NCBI GenBank assembly: GCA_002440975.1
Contig: DJWN01000127.1
Location: forward strand, 1-64,000
DNA: 64,000 nt
Origin: Bacteroidales bacterium UBA6229
GTDB lineage: Bacteria; Bacteroidota; Bacteroidia; Bacteroidales; F082
Direction: 5' to 3'
Below are positions 9,557 through 17,689 of this stretch, piece after piece. Every line of letters begins with the position of its first letter. Positions within the stretch are counted from its first letter, which is position 1. The notes beneath the pieces are model-generated. The model saw only the letters and a list, made by a program, of their open reading frames with translations, had not been told where the DNA came from and made no database searches. The position numbers were made by a program, and so were the translations under genes.

Positions 9557-10159
9557 CTAAACTTCCGATTCTTTCTTATCGGTTTCTTCAGCTTTTCCTT
9601 CTGCTTCTTCAGCTTTTGCTTCTACTGTTTCTTCAGCTTTTGCTTCTACTGCTTCTTCAGCCTTTTCTTCTGCTGCGGCATCTTTCTCTGCTTTCAGTTC
9701 TACTGCTCTTTTCCTGGCGAGTTCGGCAGCACGGGCTTCATTTACTTTAGCTTCTTCTTCGAATGCTTTTTTGCGTTCTGCACGTTCGGCTTCGGTGAGG
9801 CCCCGACGTTTAGCTTCAATTTTTTCTTCTTTTTCCCTGAGCCAATTCTGGAACTTAACTTCGGCTTGTTCTTCGGTCAAAGCACCTTTTTTAACGCCTT
9901 TCAAAAGGTGGCTTTTGTAAATAACACCTTTGTAAGAAAGGATCGCACGGGCAGTGTCAGAAGGCTGTGCGCCATTCTGCAGCCAGGTAAGTGCTTTGTC
10001 GAAATCCAAAATGATTTCGGCAGGGTTTGTAATGGGATTGTAGGTGCCAATCTTCTCAATAAATCTTCCATCTCGTGGTGCACGACCATCCGCAATTACA
10101 ATATGGTAAAAAGGTCTGCCTTTTTTACCATGACGTTGTAATCTGATTCTTGCTGGCAT
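9557..10159 (-). CDS. rpsP: 30S ribosomal protein S16 with long Ala/Glu/Lys tail
   Basis: Residues 1-80 are canonical S16 (MPARIRLQRHGKKGRPFYHI, DGRFIEKIGTYNP), a small-subunit protein that binds 16S rRNA. Residues about 110-200 form a highly charged, probably helical or disordered extension rich in alanine, glutamate and lysine, ending in near-repeats of EAKAEE. Extended S16 tails are common in Bacteroidota. In DNA the tail contains a 24-bp near-tandem repeat at 9603-9674. It is a single-gene unit with its own terminator. Confidence 0.97.
   Translation of the reverse strand: MPARIRLQRHGKKGRPFYHIVIADGRAPRDGRFIEKIGTYNPITNPAEIILDFDKALTWLQNGAQPSDTARAILSYKGVIYKSHLLKGVKKGALTEEQAEVKFQNWLREKEEKIEAKRRGLTEAERAERKKAFEEEAKVNEARAAELARKRAVELKAEKDAAAEEKAEEAVEAKAEETVEAKAEEAEGKAEETDKKESEV
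9603..9674 (-). repeat. 24-bp near-tandem repeat in the rpsP tail
   Basis: Three consecutive 24-base units at 9603-9626, 9627-9650 and 9651-9674; the first two differ at one base and the third is more diverged. They encode the repeating Glu-Ala-Lys-Ala-Glu-Glu tail of S16. Copy number could vary by slippage without breaking the frame. Confidence 0.8.
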
Positions 10160-10262
10160 GAGCTTTAATTTTAATTGATAATTAGAGTATTAAACTTTTT
10201 ATTTTCGGGCTGCAAAAATCGGTATTTTTTTCTGATTTACAAGTATTATGCCGAAAAAAACC

Positions 10263-10589
10263 TTAATTTTTATCAAAAAGTTCCATTTCAGCATCTATTT
10301 CCCATCCGTGAAGCTTACAAAGTTCAACAAACTGCTGAAAGCTTTGCCGAACCCTGCTTTTCATCGTGCGGCACTGAATTTCCCAGATGTCTTTTATTTT
10401 TGTCCGCATTTCCACATCACGCTGCACAAAAGCCAAAGCCTCAAAATTCTGCTGCATTTGTACAAATGCCATCCCAAGGGATTCGTCCAGTTGCATGAGC
10501 TTATCCTTTAGCTGCTGATAATCGGAAATCCCTTCCAACGGATGGATTCCCAAAAACTGCATAAAATAGATGATCAAAAATTGTGGCAT
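10263..10589 (-). CDS. Hypothetical protein
   Basis: I do not recognise this 108-residue protein. It begins MPQFLIIYFMQFLGIHP at an ATG at 10589; a TTG four codons earlier is less likely. After a short hydrophobic N-terminus it is mostly charged and helical (QQLKDKLMQLDESLGMAF, DVEMRTKIKDIWEIQCRTMK), with no cysteine pair or catalytic motif. It stands alone between rpsP and the divergent exonuclease gene. Codon use is unremarkable. It could be a small cytoplasmic lineage-specific protein, and it could be spurious. Confidence 0.5.
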   Translation of the reverse strand: MPQFLIIYFMQFLGIHPLEGISDYQQLKDKLMQLDESLGMAFVQMQQNFEALAFVQRDVEMRTKIKDIWEIQCRTMKSRVRQSFQQFVELCKLHGWEIDAEMELFDKN

Positions 10590-10624
10590 AATGATCGACA
10601 AAATTACAGCTTTTTCTTTTGCTG

Positions 10625-10692
10625 TTAATCAGCTAATTTAGATTTTCTGATTAGATATTAATCAAATAAAATGTCTGTTTTTTAATCATTTT
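10625..10692. promoter_or_regulatory. Cluster of TTAATCA half sites upstream of the exonuclease-dinB pair
   Basis: TTAATCA occurs at 10625-10631, 10658-10664 and 10682-10688, and its inverse TGATTA at 10648-10653. Together 10648-10664 form a perfect 6-5-6 palindrome (TGATTA-gatat-TAATCA). The 14-mer at 10679-10692 (TTTTTAATCATTTT) recurs at 59096-59109 just downstream of the promoter of the LexA-like gene. This is a candidate operator by position and symmetry only. Confidence 0.4.
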
Positions 10693-10706
10693 GAATGAAA
10701 ATACCT

Positions 10707-10714
10707 TAATTTTG
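10707..10714 (+). promoter_or_regulatory. Bacteroidota -7 box (TAATTTTG)
   Basis: TAATTTTG matches TAnnTTTG and lies 22 bases before the exonuclease ATG. No TTG at the usual 19-21 base spacing is visible, so the promoter may be weak or need an activator. Confidence 0.45.
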
Positions 10715-10735
10715 TAGCATGATTTTGGAATAAAA

Positions 10736-12100
10736 ATGAGTTCGTCTGAAAAAAAATATGTCATTGTAGATGTGGAAACCACCGGACTGAAAGCCGGCCC
10801 TGAGAAGATCACCGAGATTGCTGCCGTACTTCACGACGGACATCGGATAATTGACAGTTTCAGTTCGCTGATCAATCCCGAGAAGAAGATTTCCTACCGC
10901 ATCACACAACTCACCGGTATCAACGATCAGATGGTTGCCGGGGCTCCAAAATTTTATGAGCTGGCCCGTCAATTTATTGAATTTACGGAAGACGCCATTT
11001 TGATAGGACACAACGTTAGTTTTGATTATCGCTTCATACAGGCTGAATATAAAAGTCTGGGATACGATTTTCGGAGGCAAACGATGGACACCGTAAAACT
11101 GAGCCGCAAACTCATTCCGGGGCAAGCCTCCTACAGCCTCGGAAAGCTATGCCATAACCTGAATATCCGGATCGAAAATCGTCACCGCGCACTGGGCGAT
11201 GCACTGGCTACCGCCCGCCTTTTTGAGTTGCTTTGCTCCATCGAAGCCGAACCCGAAAAGCTAAGTCTAAAGGGTACACACTCCAACCTGAATCACCACC
11301 TGATCGAAAAGCTGCCCGAAGCACATGGCGTTTATTATTTTTATGATCAAAGCGAAAAGCTGATTTACGTAGGCAAATCTGTGAACATCAAAAGCAGGGT
11401 GATGCAGCATCTGAGCAACAACAGCAGCCGCAAAGCCATTGAAATGAAAAATAATATTGCTGATATAAGCTACGAACTCACTGGCAATGAGCTGATCGCC
11501 TTGCTGCTCGAATCAGATGAAATAAAAAAACACAAACCCGTTTATAACCGTGCCCAACGCAGGTCGTTTTTTAATTACGGACTTTACAGCTACCAAAACG
11601 AAGCCGGCTACCAATGCCTCAAATACGCTAAAACCATTGACACTTTACTGCCGCATCACACTTATGCCTCTTTGACGGAAGCCAAAAATCATCTTTTTCA
11701 GCTCACCGAACAGTTTCAGTTGTGCCAGGGACTCAACGGGCTTTATCCGGGCAAGGGAGCCTGTTTTCATCACCAAATCGGGCAATGTTTGGGAGCCTGC
11801 TGCGGAGAAGAAAATCCGACCGATTACAACCAACGTGTTGAACAAGCTCTGGAACGCTATCATTTTGATTACGAAAACTTTATGATCATCGAAAAAGGTA
11901 TTGAACCGGAACAAAAAGCCATCATCAAAATTGAGCAGGGCATTTACAGGGGATTTGGTTATGTGCCGGCATCACTTTTAAATAACGGCATAGCCGAAGC
12001 CGACGACTTTGTCCGGTCTTATCCCGACAACCGTGATGTGCGACAAATCATACAAGCCTATCTACGCAAGCATCCCAGGGCTTTGTTGATCCCTTTTTGA
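10736..12100 (+). CDS. DEDDh 3'-5' exonuclease fused to a GIY-YIG nuclease (UvrC/Cho-like)
   Basis: A 454-residue two-nuclease fusion. Residues 1-170 are a DnaQ-like exonuclease with Exo I (IVDVETTGL), Exo II (HNVSFDYRF) and Exo III (HRALGDALATARL). Residues about 195-275 are a GIY-YIG domain (GVYYFYDQSEKLIYVGKS, with the family glutamate in GNELIALLLESDEI) as in the N-terminal half of UvrC and in Cho. A cysteine-rich stretch follows (CQGLNGLYPGKGACFHH, CLGACCGE), also as in Cho. It probably incises and trims damaged DNA. It precedes dinB by 22 bases, so the pair is likely one transcript. Promoter-proximal half sites suggest damage control. Confidence 0.88.
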   Translation: MSSSEKKYVIVDVETTGLKAGPEKITEIAAVLHDGHRIIDSFSSLINPEKKISYRITQLTGINDQMVAGAPKFYELARQFIEFTEDAILIGHNVSFDYRFIQAEYKSLGYDFRRQTMDTVKLSRKLIPGQASYSLGKLCHNLNIRIENRHRALGDALATARLFELLCSIEAEPEKLSLKGTHSNLNHHLIEKLPEAHGVYYFYDQSEKLIYVGKSVNIKSRVMQHLSNNSSRKAIEMKNNIADISYELTGNELIALLLESDEIKKHKPVYNRAQRRSFFNYGLYSYQNEAGYQCLKYAKTIDTLLPHHTYASLTEAKNHLFQLTEQFQLCQGLNGLYPGKGACFHHQIGQCLGACCGEENPTDYNQRVEQALERYHFDYENFMIIEKGIEPEQKAIIKIEQGIYRGFGYVPASLLNNGIAEADDFVRSYPDNRDVRQIIQAYLRKHPRALLIPF

Positions 12101-12122
12101 AATCCAAAAAAAAGCTGACAAT

Positions 12123-13277
12123 ATGCCCGAACGCACCATAGCACATCTTGATCTCGACACTTTTTTCGTGTCGGTGGAACGTTTGGTCAACCCATCGTTA
12201 ACAGGCAAACCTGTCATTATCGGAGGGGTTTCGGATCGGGGTGTGGTGGCCAGTTGCAGCTATGAGGCCAGGCGTTTTGGTGTGCATTCGGCCATGCCGA
12301 TGCGTATGGCACGGCAGCTCTGCAGCCAGGCTGTTTACATCCGTGGCGATATGGAACTCTACAGTCGTTATTCGCGTCTGGTAACCGATGTGATTGCCGA
12401 CAGTGCTCCGCTTTATGAAAAAACTTCTGTGGACGAGCACTATCTTGACCTCACAGGGATGGATCGCTTTTTTGGCACTTACAAATGGACGCACGAGCTT
12501 CGGCAGCGCATCATTTGCGAAACCGGTCTGCCCATTTCTTTCGGGCTTTCGCAAAACAAAACCATTTCGAAAATTGCCACCGGACAAGCCAAACCCAATG
12601 GCGAGCTGCAGGTGCTTCCCAATCAGGTGCATCCTTTTCTGGATCCGCTCTCGATCAGAAAAATCCCCATGGTAGGCGAAGTGGGTTATCGCTTGCTGAG
12701 GGCTATGGGTGTGGCTAAAATCGGCACCCTGCGCCTGATACCTCCCGATATGGTGCAACAGGTGCTGGGCAAAAACGGCCTGGTGGTATGGAAAAAAGCC
12801 AACGGCATCGATCCCAGTCCGGTTAAGCCTTACAGCGAACAAAAATCGATCAGCAGCGAGCACACCTTTGAGCAAGACACCACAGATATGGCTTTGCTAA
12901 AACAAACCCTGACACATATGGTGGAAAAAATAGCCTTTGAAATGCGTAGCAAACAAAAACTTACGGGATGCGTTACCGTGAAAATCCGCTATGCTAATTT
13001 TGATACACACAGCCGCCAAAAGCACATTGCCTATACTGCTTTCGACCATATCCTGCTCAATACCGTGATGGATCTTTTTGCTCAGCTTTACAACCGGCGC
13101 ATGTTGATCAGGCTGGTTGGCGTAAGACTTAGTCATCTTGTGGGAGGCTCTCAACAACTCGATCTTTTCGATAATAAACCTGAGATTACCAGACTTTATC
13201 AAACCATGGATCATATTCGGCAACGTTATGGCAAAACAGCCGTTGGCAGGGCTGGCGGGCTAAAACCATCCGAATAA
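12123..13277 (+). CDS. dinB: DNA polymerase IV (Y family)
   Basis: A 384-residue Y-family translesion polymerase. The metal-binding carboxylates are in HLDLDTFFVSVE (residues about 5-15) and SVDEHYLDLTGM (about 103), and the nucleotide-gate motif is SCSYEARRFGV. The HhH/thumb region contains IRKIPMVGEVGYRLL, and the little-finger domain extends to about 345. Near the C-terminus QQLDLF fits the beta-clamp binding consensus. Its position directly behind the exonuclease/GIY-YIG gene suggests co-expression during DNA damage. Length and motifs are normal. Confidence 0.95.
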   Translation: MPERTIAHLDLDTFFVSVERLVNPSLTGKPVIIGGVSDRGVVASCSYEARRFGVHSAMPMRMARQLCSQAVYIRGDMELYSRYSRLVTDVIADSAPLYEKTSVDEHYLDLTGMDRFFGTYKWTHELRQRIICETGLPISFGLSQNKTISKIATGQAKPNGELQVLPNQVHPFLDPLSIRKIPMVGEVGYRLLRAMGVAKIGTLRLIPPDMVQQVLGKNGLVVWKKANGIDPSPVKPYSEQKSISSEHTFEQDTTDMALLKQTLTHMVEKIAFEMRSKQKLTGCVTVKIRYANFDTHSRQKHIAYTAFDHILLNTVMDLFAQLYNRRMLIRLVGVRLSHLVGGSQQLDLFDNKPEITRLYQTMDHIRQRYGKTAVGRAGGLKPSE

Positions 13278-13364
13278 CAAAAAAATAGATGGAAAGCCTA
13301 TTTATAATGAGTATAAATTCCAAAAGTCATCACACTAAAACATCAATAATTTACTGGAGTTGCA

Positions 13365-13372
13365 TAGCTTTG
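13365..13372 (+). promoter_or_regulatory. Bacteroidota -7 box (TAGCTTTG)
   Basis: TAGCTTTG matches TAnnTTTG and predicts a transcript start near 13379. That would place the upstream ATG codons of the open frame outside the transcript and favours the GTG at 13400 as start of the TiaS-like gene. Confidence 0.4.
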
Positions 13373-13399
13373 CAAGTCCAAAACCATTTTGCAGAAAAA

Positions 13400-14143
13400 G
13401 TGAATCAAAATATCTTGATAGGCATTGATGATACCGACAACAAAGAAAGTCGTGGCACAGGCTACAATGCCCGTCAGTTAGGACATTTGTTGAAACGAGA
13501 AAAACTTGGAGAGGTCTATACCATCAGTCGTCATCAGCTTTTTGTGCATCCGGATATTCCTTTCACCTCTCAAAACAGTTCAGCCTGTTTGTATATTCAA
13601 AATGGGAATATTGACCAGCTTATTCCTGTTTGTCAACAATTTATGCAACAAAGCTGTGTTCCAGGATCCGATGGTGGCCTGGCAATTGCCAGCCTGGACA
13701 ACATCGCAGAGAAAGTGATTCACTGGGGTAAAATGGCAAAAAAAATTGTTTTAAAACAAGCAGATGCATGGCAACTGGCCAAGGAAAATGATATTTTTCT
13801 GGAAGGTTTTACTGGGAATAATGACGGTGTGATAGGTGCTTTGGCTGCAATCGGACTCAGAAAATGGGGAAACGATGGCAGATGCATCTGGCTAAAAGGC
13901 AAGGAAATCCGTGAAATTTCCGGAATTTTTTCTCAGGAATCGTTGAAATCAATTTGCCCGATTGACCTTATCATCACCGAAGAAGGTATCGCAGCAGAAG
14001 CAGACGAGCTTATCCAAACCGATGACTGGATGAGGCCGGCAATAAAAAATCACAAGATCACCCTTTATATTGAAAAGTCGAATCACCCCAAATACAAATG
14101 GCATGTTAAACCCAAATCCCTTCTCAAAGCACTTACCGATTAG
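13400..14143 (+). CDS. TiaS-like protein (agmatidine synthetase-type fold), function unknown
   Basis: With a GTG start at 13400 the protein is 247 residues and begins just before ILIGIDDTDNKESRGTG. The DDTD motif followed by a G-T-G element is the hallmark of the catalytic N-terminal domain of archaeal tRNA(Ile2) 2-agmatinylcytidine synthetase (TiaS). The longer open frame from 13289 adds 37 residues that do not look like that domain. Only the TiaS core appears present; no OB-fold or zinc-ribbon tail is obvious. Bacteria normally use TilS for the tRNA step, so the substrate here is unknown. Its stop overlaps the next gene by 41 bases, implying coupling to that membrane protein. Confidence 0.65.
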   Translation: MNQNILIGIDDTDNKESRGTGYNARQLGHLLKREKLGEVYTISRHQLFVHPDIPFTSQNSSACLYIQNGNIDQLIPVCQQFMQQSCVPGSDGGLAIASLDNIAEKVIHWGKMAKKIVLKQADAWQLAKENDIFLEGFTGNNDGVIGALAAIGLRKWGNDGRCIWLKGKEIREISGIFSQESLKSICPIDLIITEEGIAAEADELIQTDDWMRPAIKNHKITLYIEKSNHPKYKWHVKPKSLLKALTD

Positions 14144-14654
14144 CCGTACAGCCCTCGAAATTGCTGTGTTATCACTGATTGGAATAGCAGTCGTTGTGAT
14201 CAGGACCAAACTGCGAATTCCACTCAATATGCCCGGCCATCATGGGCTGGAAGTGATGGCAATTCTGTTGATCGGACGTCATTGGGCAAAATTGCCATTG
14301 GCTTCTTCGGTCAGCAGTATATCAGCTGCCCTGTTTTTATTGTTGCCCTGGGCTGGCATTAAGGATCCGTTTCTTCCGTTCATATATATTTTGATGGGAA
14401 TCATAATCGATCTGCTTTATCGGTTTACCTTTTCTGAAAAAAGAATGTTGTTATCACAGGTAATTATTGGAAGTATTGCGTACAGCATCATCCCGCTTTC
14501 GCGCCTTTTAATTCACTTCTCAGTTGATTATCCTTACGGCTCATTTCTTAAAACCGGTTATTTCTATCCCGTTTTTTCTCATTTTATATTTGGTGCTGCC
14601 GGCGGATTGTTAGCTGGTCTGCTGATCAAAGCACAACTAAAAATCACCAAATAA
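14103..14654 (+). CDS. Conserved membrane protein coupled to the TiaS-like gene
   Basis: A 183-residue protein from the ATG at 14103, with about five hydrophobic segments: ALEIAVLSLIGIAVVVI, a short SSISAALFLLLPW helix, FIYILMGIIIDLLY, VIIGSIAYSIIPL and HFIFGAAGGLLAGLLI. A conserved-looking MPGHHGLEVMA sits after the first helix. The compact layout resembles substrate-binding subunits of ECF-type transporters, but I cannot assign it. The 41-base overlap with the preceding gene is strong evidence that the two act together. Confidence 0.65.
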   Translation: MLNPNPFSKHLPISRTALEIAVLSLIGIAVVVIRTKLRIPLNMPGHHGLEVMAILLIGRHWAKLPLASSVSSISAALFLLLPWAGIKDPFLPFIYILMGIIIDLLYRFTFSEKRMLLSQVIIGSIAYSIIPLSRLLIHFSVDYPYGSFLKTGYFYPVFSHFIFGAAGGLLAGLLIKAQLKITK

Positions 14655-14692
14655 TTGATTTTTATAATATGATATTAACAAGATTTAGAGTC

Positions 14693-15604
14693 ATGCGAAT
14701 TGCAATAAATTTCATAACGATTGTAACATTCTTAGCCGTCTTTTGCTTTGTTGGCTGCACCAAAGACAAACAACATCCAGGATTAAAACCTGAAATTATG
14801 TTTCTCAAGACGGCAGAATTAATTTCTTCGGACACCATCCTGGCCATCAATCAAAAAGTTAAAATCGGAATAGAAGCCAGCTCCAAATCGAGTGCTCCAA
14901 TCACCCAATTAACTGTAATTTCAAGCTTTGATGAAAATACTACCTCAATCGACTCGGGATTATACAGCTCCGAATTTCAATACACCATAGAAATCACGAA
15001 AGGTTTGGCCGAAACTGAACATTGGCGGTTTTATGTGAAGGATCGGGATGGTAATTATTCAGATACCATTGGTTTGAAACTTTTTAAAGATGAAAATTCA
15101 GGATTTGGTCCAATCCAATCATTTGAAAACATTGTTTTAGGCGGACAGTTCAACCCTGGTCAGGGAAGTTTTTATTCCTATGAAACAAACCATACTTACA
15201 CTATTACAGAGGCTTACAATAATCAACAATTAATTGATTTGTTATACTATTTCGATCTTGTTGAAGCTGACGCGCACACCATTGCCTCACCGGGAGCCAA
15301 TATTGATCAGGCCATATATAACAGCGATCTGGCTCCTGCCAACTGGACAAATCGAACAACTTTAAGATTCGAGTATTTGCCAGAGCTCACTCAGGAAGAT
15401 TTTGAAACATGTACGAATGATAGCCTGATTCTTTCCAACACTTTTGTTTTTGGATCAGGCAAAAGAAAAGCAAAAAATTTATCTCCTGGACAAATGTATG
15501 CCTTTGTAAGCGAGACCAATGAAAAAGGCATCTTCCTGATTCGACAGCGCCAAGGTGATGCAGATGGAATCATACAGTTTTCAATCAAGATGCAAGAACC
15601 ATGA
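14693..15604 (+). CDS. Lipoprotein in a TonB-receptor operon
   Basis: A 303-residue protein with a short signal peptide and a lipobox-like FCFVGC, so lipidated on Cys19 and probably surface or periplasmic. The remaining sequence is beta-rich and has two parts: an Ig-like N-terminal half (SKSSAPITQLTVIS, WRFYVKDRDGNYSDT) and a C-terminal half without recognised motif. The ATG at 14693 is preferred to 14669 because it starts the signal peptide. The stop overlaps the ATG of the TonB-dependent receptor (ATGA), so it is probably a surface accessory protein for that receptor. Ligand unknown. Confidence 0.75.
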   Translation: MRIAINFITIVTFLAVFCFVGCTKDKQHPGLKPEIMFLKTAELISSDTILAINQKVKIGIEASSKSSAPITQLTVISSFDENTTSIDSGLYSSEFQYTIEITKGLAETEHWRFYVKDRDGNYSDTIGLKLFKDENSGFGPIQSFENIVLGGQFNPGQGSFYSYETNHTYTITEAYNNQQLIDLLYYFDLVEADAHTIASPGANIDQAIYNSDLAPANWTNRTTLRFEYLPELTQEDFETCTNDSLILSNTFVFGSGKRKAKNLSPGQMYAFVSETNEKGIFLIRQRQGDADGIIQFSIKMQEP

Positions 15605-17676
15605 AAAAATTATTAATACTTACCTATTTTACTTTCACAATCATTTGCCTTTCAGGGCAAACTCAAGACAGTTTGAAACGTGAAATAGAACTTGGTGAAA
15701 TAGTTGTTACAGCAACACGTACTTACCGTCAGGCCAACGATTTACCTGTACAAACCAATTCCATTTCCGCTAAAATGATTCAAAACTTTCCGGTTTTAAA
15801 TATCGATGATGTTTTAAAAACAACTGCCAATGTGTTTGTGAACCGAAGCTGGGGAATTTTCTCTAAAAATGCTGCCGTCACCATGCGTGGACTCGAAAGC
15901 AGCGACAGGACGCTAATTCTGATTGACGGACTTCCGAAAAACAGATTAGCAGGTGGATCTGTCAACTGGCATAATATCAATCCGGATCAGATCGAAAAAA
16001 TTGAGATCATCAAAGGACCAGCTTCAGCATTGTATGGCAATAATGCCATGGGCGGCGTGATTAACATCATCACAAAAAAACCACAAACCGATTTAGGTGG
16101 AAATGCACGTGTTTTCTATGGCAGCCACAATACATTAGGCGGATCAGTAAGTGCTGCAGGCCGTAAATTTGGAAACGACAGAGGCTTCTACTGGCAAGTA
16201 ACCGGTAATTATAGGCGGGGTGATGGTTACGTCTTTGAATTGCCAGAGTTTCTGGACGAAACAGACGCCAAAACAAAACTCGATGAAGGCGGCGGAAGCC
16301 TAAAACTGGGTTACCAATTTAACAAGTATAATAACATAGAATTCGCAATGGATCATTATCAGGAGAAACGCGGAGCTGGTCGTCAGGTTTATGATCCCGA
16401 TGGCAGCTTTGATGAATACCTGACAAATACATTTCGTATCACTGCTAATAATTTAATAGCTGGTGGACTTTTGCAAAGCACCATTTATTATTCCGCTGAA
16501 AACTATTACGGACAAAAGGAAAGCTTTAATGAATCAAAAGAATTCAAATTGCTGGATGCTTACACTGACAGGGAAGATTTTGGTTTGATGTCGAACTGGT
16601 CGAAACGCCTTTCTGCAAAGCACCTGCTAACAGCCGGAATAGAAGTGAAAGCAGGTACAATGAAGTCGCATGAAATCTATCGCACTTCACCAGATGAAAT
16701 AGAAGCTGCCAGTAAAATGATCATTTATGGAATTTATCTCCAGGATGAGATCAAGCTTTCGCCTGAAAAATGGCAGCTTATCGCAGGAATCAGGGCTGAT
16801 TTCTCAAACTTTTTCCAGGGATGGCAAAGGGTTACGAACCCCACAAAGTCAACAGGTTTTGAAGAAAGTTTTTATGAAGATTTTCCGGAAACAAGCTGGT
16901 CAGCTTTGAGTCCTAAAATCGCATTGCAATATCAACTTATTCAGCAGCTGGAGACCTATGTTTCTGTTGGAACTGGTTTTAAACCTGCGAAGCTCAAAGA
17001 CTTAAGCCAGTCAGGAAAAATTAATAAGGGATTTCGGCTTGCCAATCCCAACGTAAAACCCGAATACCTTACAAATTTTGAATGGGGTTTTCATTTTGAT
17101 CCGAACAACAAATTCAGGCTTTCCGGTGCAATTTATCACAGTATTGGCCGTGATTTTCAGTATTCGATTGGAACAGGAGATTCCGTCGACACCGGTGGCA
17201 ACAGCCTGAAACCTGTAATTCTTACTGATAATGTAGCTGAAATTTCTGTTACAGGTGGAGAATTGTCCATGCATTATTTAGTGCATCCGCAAGTGCTTTT
17301 TCAGGCGAGTTATTCTTATAACAATTCAGTTATAACTTCTTATATCCCAAATATTAACATGCCGGATTACAACCTCTCCGGAAAGAAAATGACAGAAGTG
17401 CCACCCCAGCTTTTTTATGCAGGTGTTTTCTGGCAAAATAAATATTTTAACCTGAATATAAATTGCAGCTTCATTGATGAACAATGGTTTGACGTAGAAA
17501 ACACCATAAAAGTTGACAGCTGGTTTTTGATTAATGCCAGGATATCACGTATTTTTGCCAAACAATATGAAATCTATATAGATATTCAGGATTTGCTTGA
17601 CAATCCCTATGTTGATCGTAAAGGTCAGCTTTCGCCGGGCAGATTTATTATAGGAGGTATAAATTTTAAATTTTAA
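15601..17676 (+). CDS. TonB-dependent outer-membrane receptor (BtuB/Cir-like)
   Basis: A 691-residue receptor. A signal peptide ends near FTIICLSGQ, a TonB-box-like EIVVTATRT follows at about residue 35, and the plug contains TMRGLESSDRTLILIDGLP and IEIIKGPASALYGNNAMGG. The remainder is a 22-strand-type barrel ending in FIIGGINFKF with a terminal aromatic residue. It lacks the N-terminal carboxypeptidase-like domain of SusC-type receptors and so resembles vitamin B12 or siderophore receptors. It overlaps the upstream lipoprotein by 4 bases and is 13 bases ahead of a T9SS-secreted protein, giving a three-gene uptake operon. Substrate not predictable. Confidence 0.92.
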   Translation: MKKLLILTYFTFTIICLSGQTQDSLKREIELGEIVVTATRTYRQANDLPVQTNSISAKMIQNFPVLNIDDVLKTTANVFVNRSWGIFSKNAAVTMRGLESSDRTLILIDGLPKNRLAGGSVNWHNINPDQIEKIEIIKGPASALYGNNAMGGVINIITKKPQTDLGGNARVFYGSHNTLGGSVSAAGRKFGNDRGFYWQVTGNYRRGDGYVFELPEFLDETDAKTKLDEGGGSLKLGYQFNKYNNIEFAMDHYQEKRGAGRQVYDPDGSFDEYLTNTFRITANNLIAGGLLQSTIYYSAENYYGQKESFNESKEFKLLDAYTDREDFGLMSNWSKRLSAKHLLTAGIEVKAGTMKSHEIYRTSPDEIEAASKMIIYGIYLQDEIKLSPEKWQLIAGIRADFSNFFQGWQRVTNPTKSTGFEESFYEDFPETSWSALSPKIALQYQLIQQLETYVSVGTGFKPAKLKDLSQSGKINKGFRLANPNVKPEYLTNFEWGFHFDPNNKFRLSGAIYHSIGRDFQYSIGTGDSVDTGGNSLKPVILTDNVAEISVTGGELSMHYLVHPQVLFQASYSYNNSVITSYIPNINMPDYNLSGKKMTEVPPQLFYAGVFWQNKYFNLNINCSFIDEQWFDVENTIKVDSWFLINARISRIFAKQYEIYIDIQDLLDNPYVDRKGQLSPGRFIIGGINFKF

Positions 17677-17689
17677 TAAAAACTAAACT

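Noticed and set aside
9554..10141. Plus-strand Phe/Cys-rich open frame opposite rpsP
   Set aside because: It is the antisense of the repetitive S16 tail; low-complexity composition and no start context.
12198..12875. 225-codon minus-strand frame
   Set aside because: Lies wholly inside dinB, whose motifs are intact on the other strand.
13289..13399. 37-residue extension of the TiaS-like protein
   Set aside because: No domain character, and a -7 box at 13365-13372 would place these codons upstream of the transcript start.
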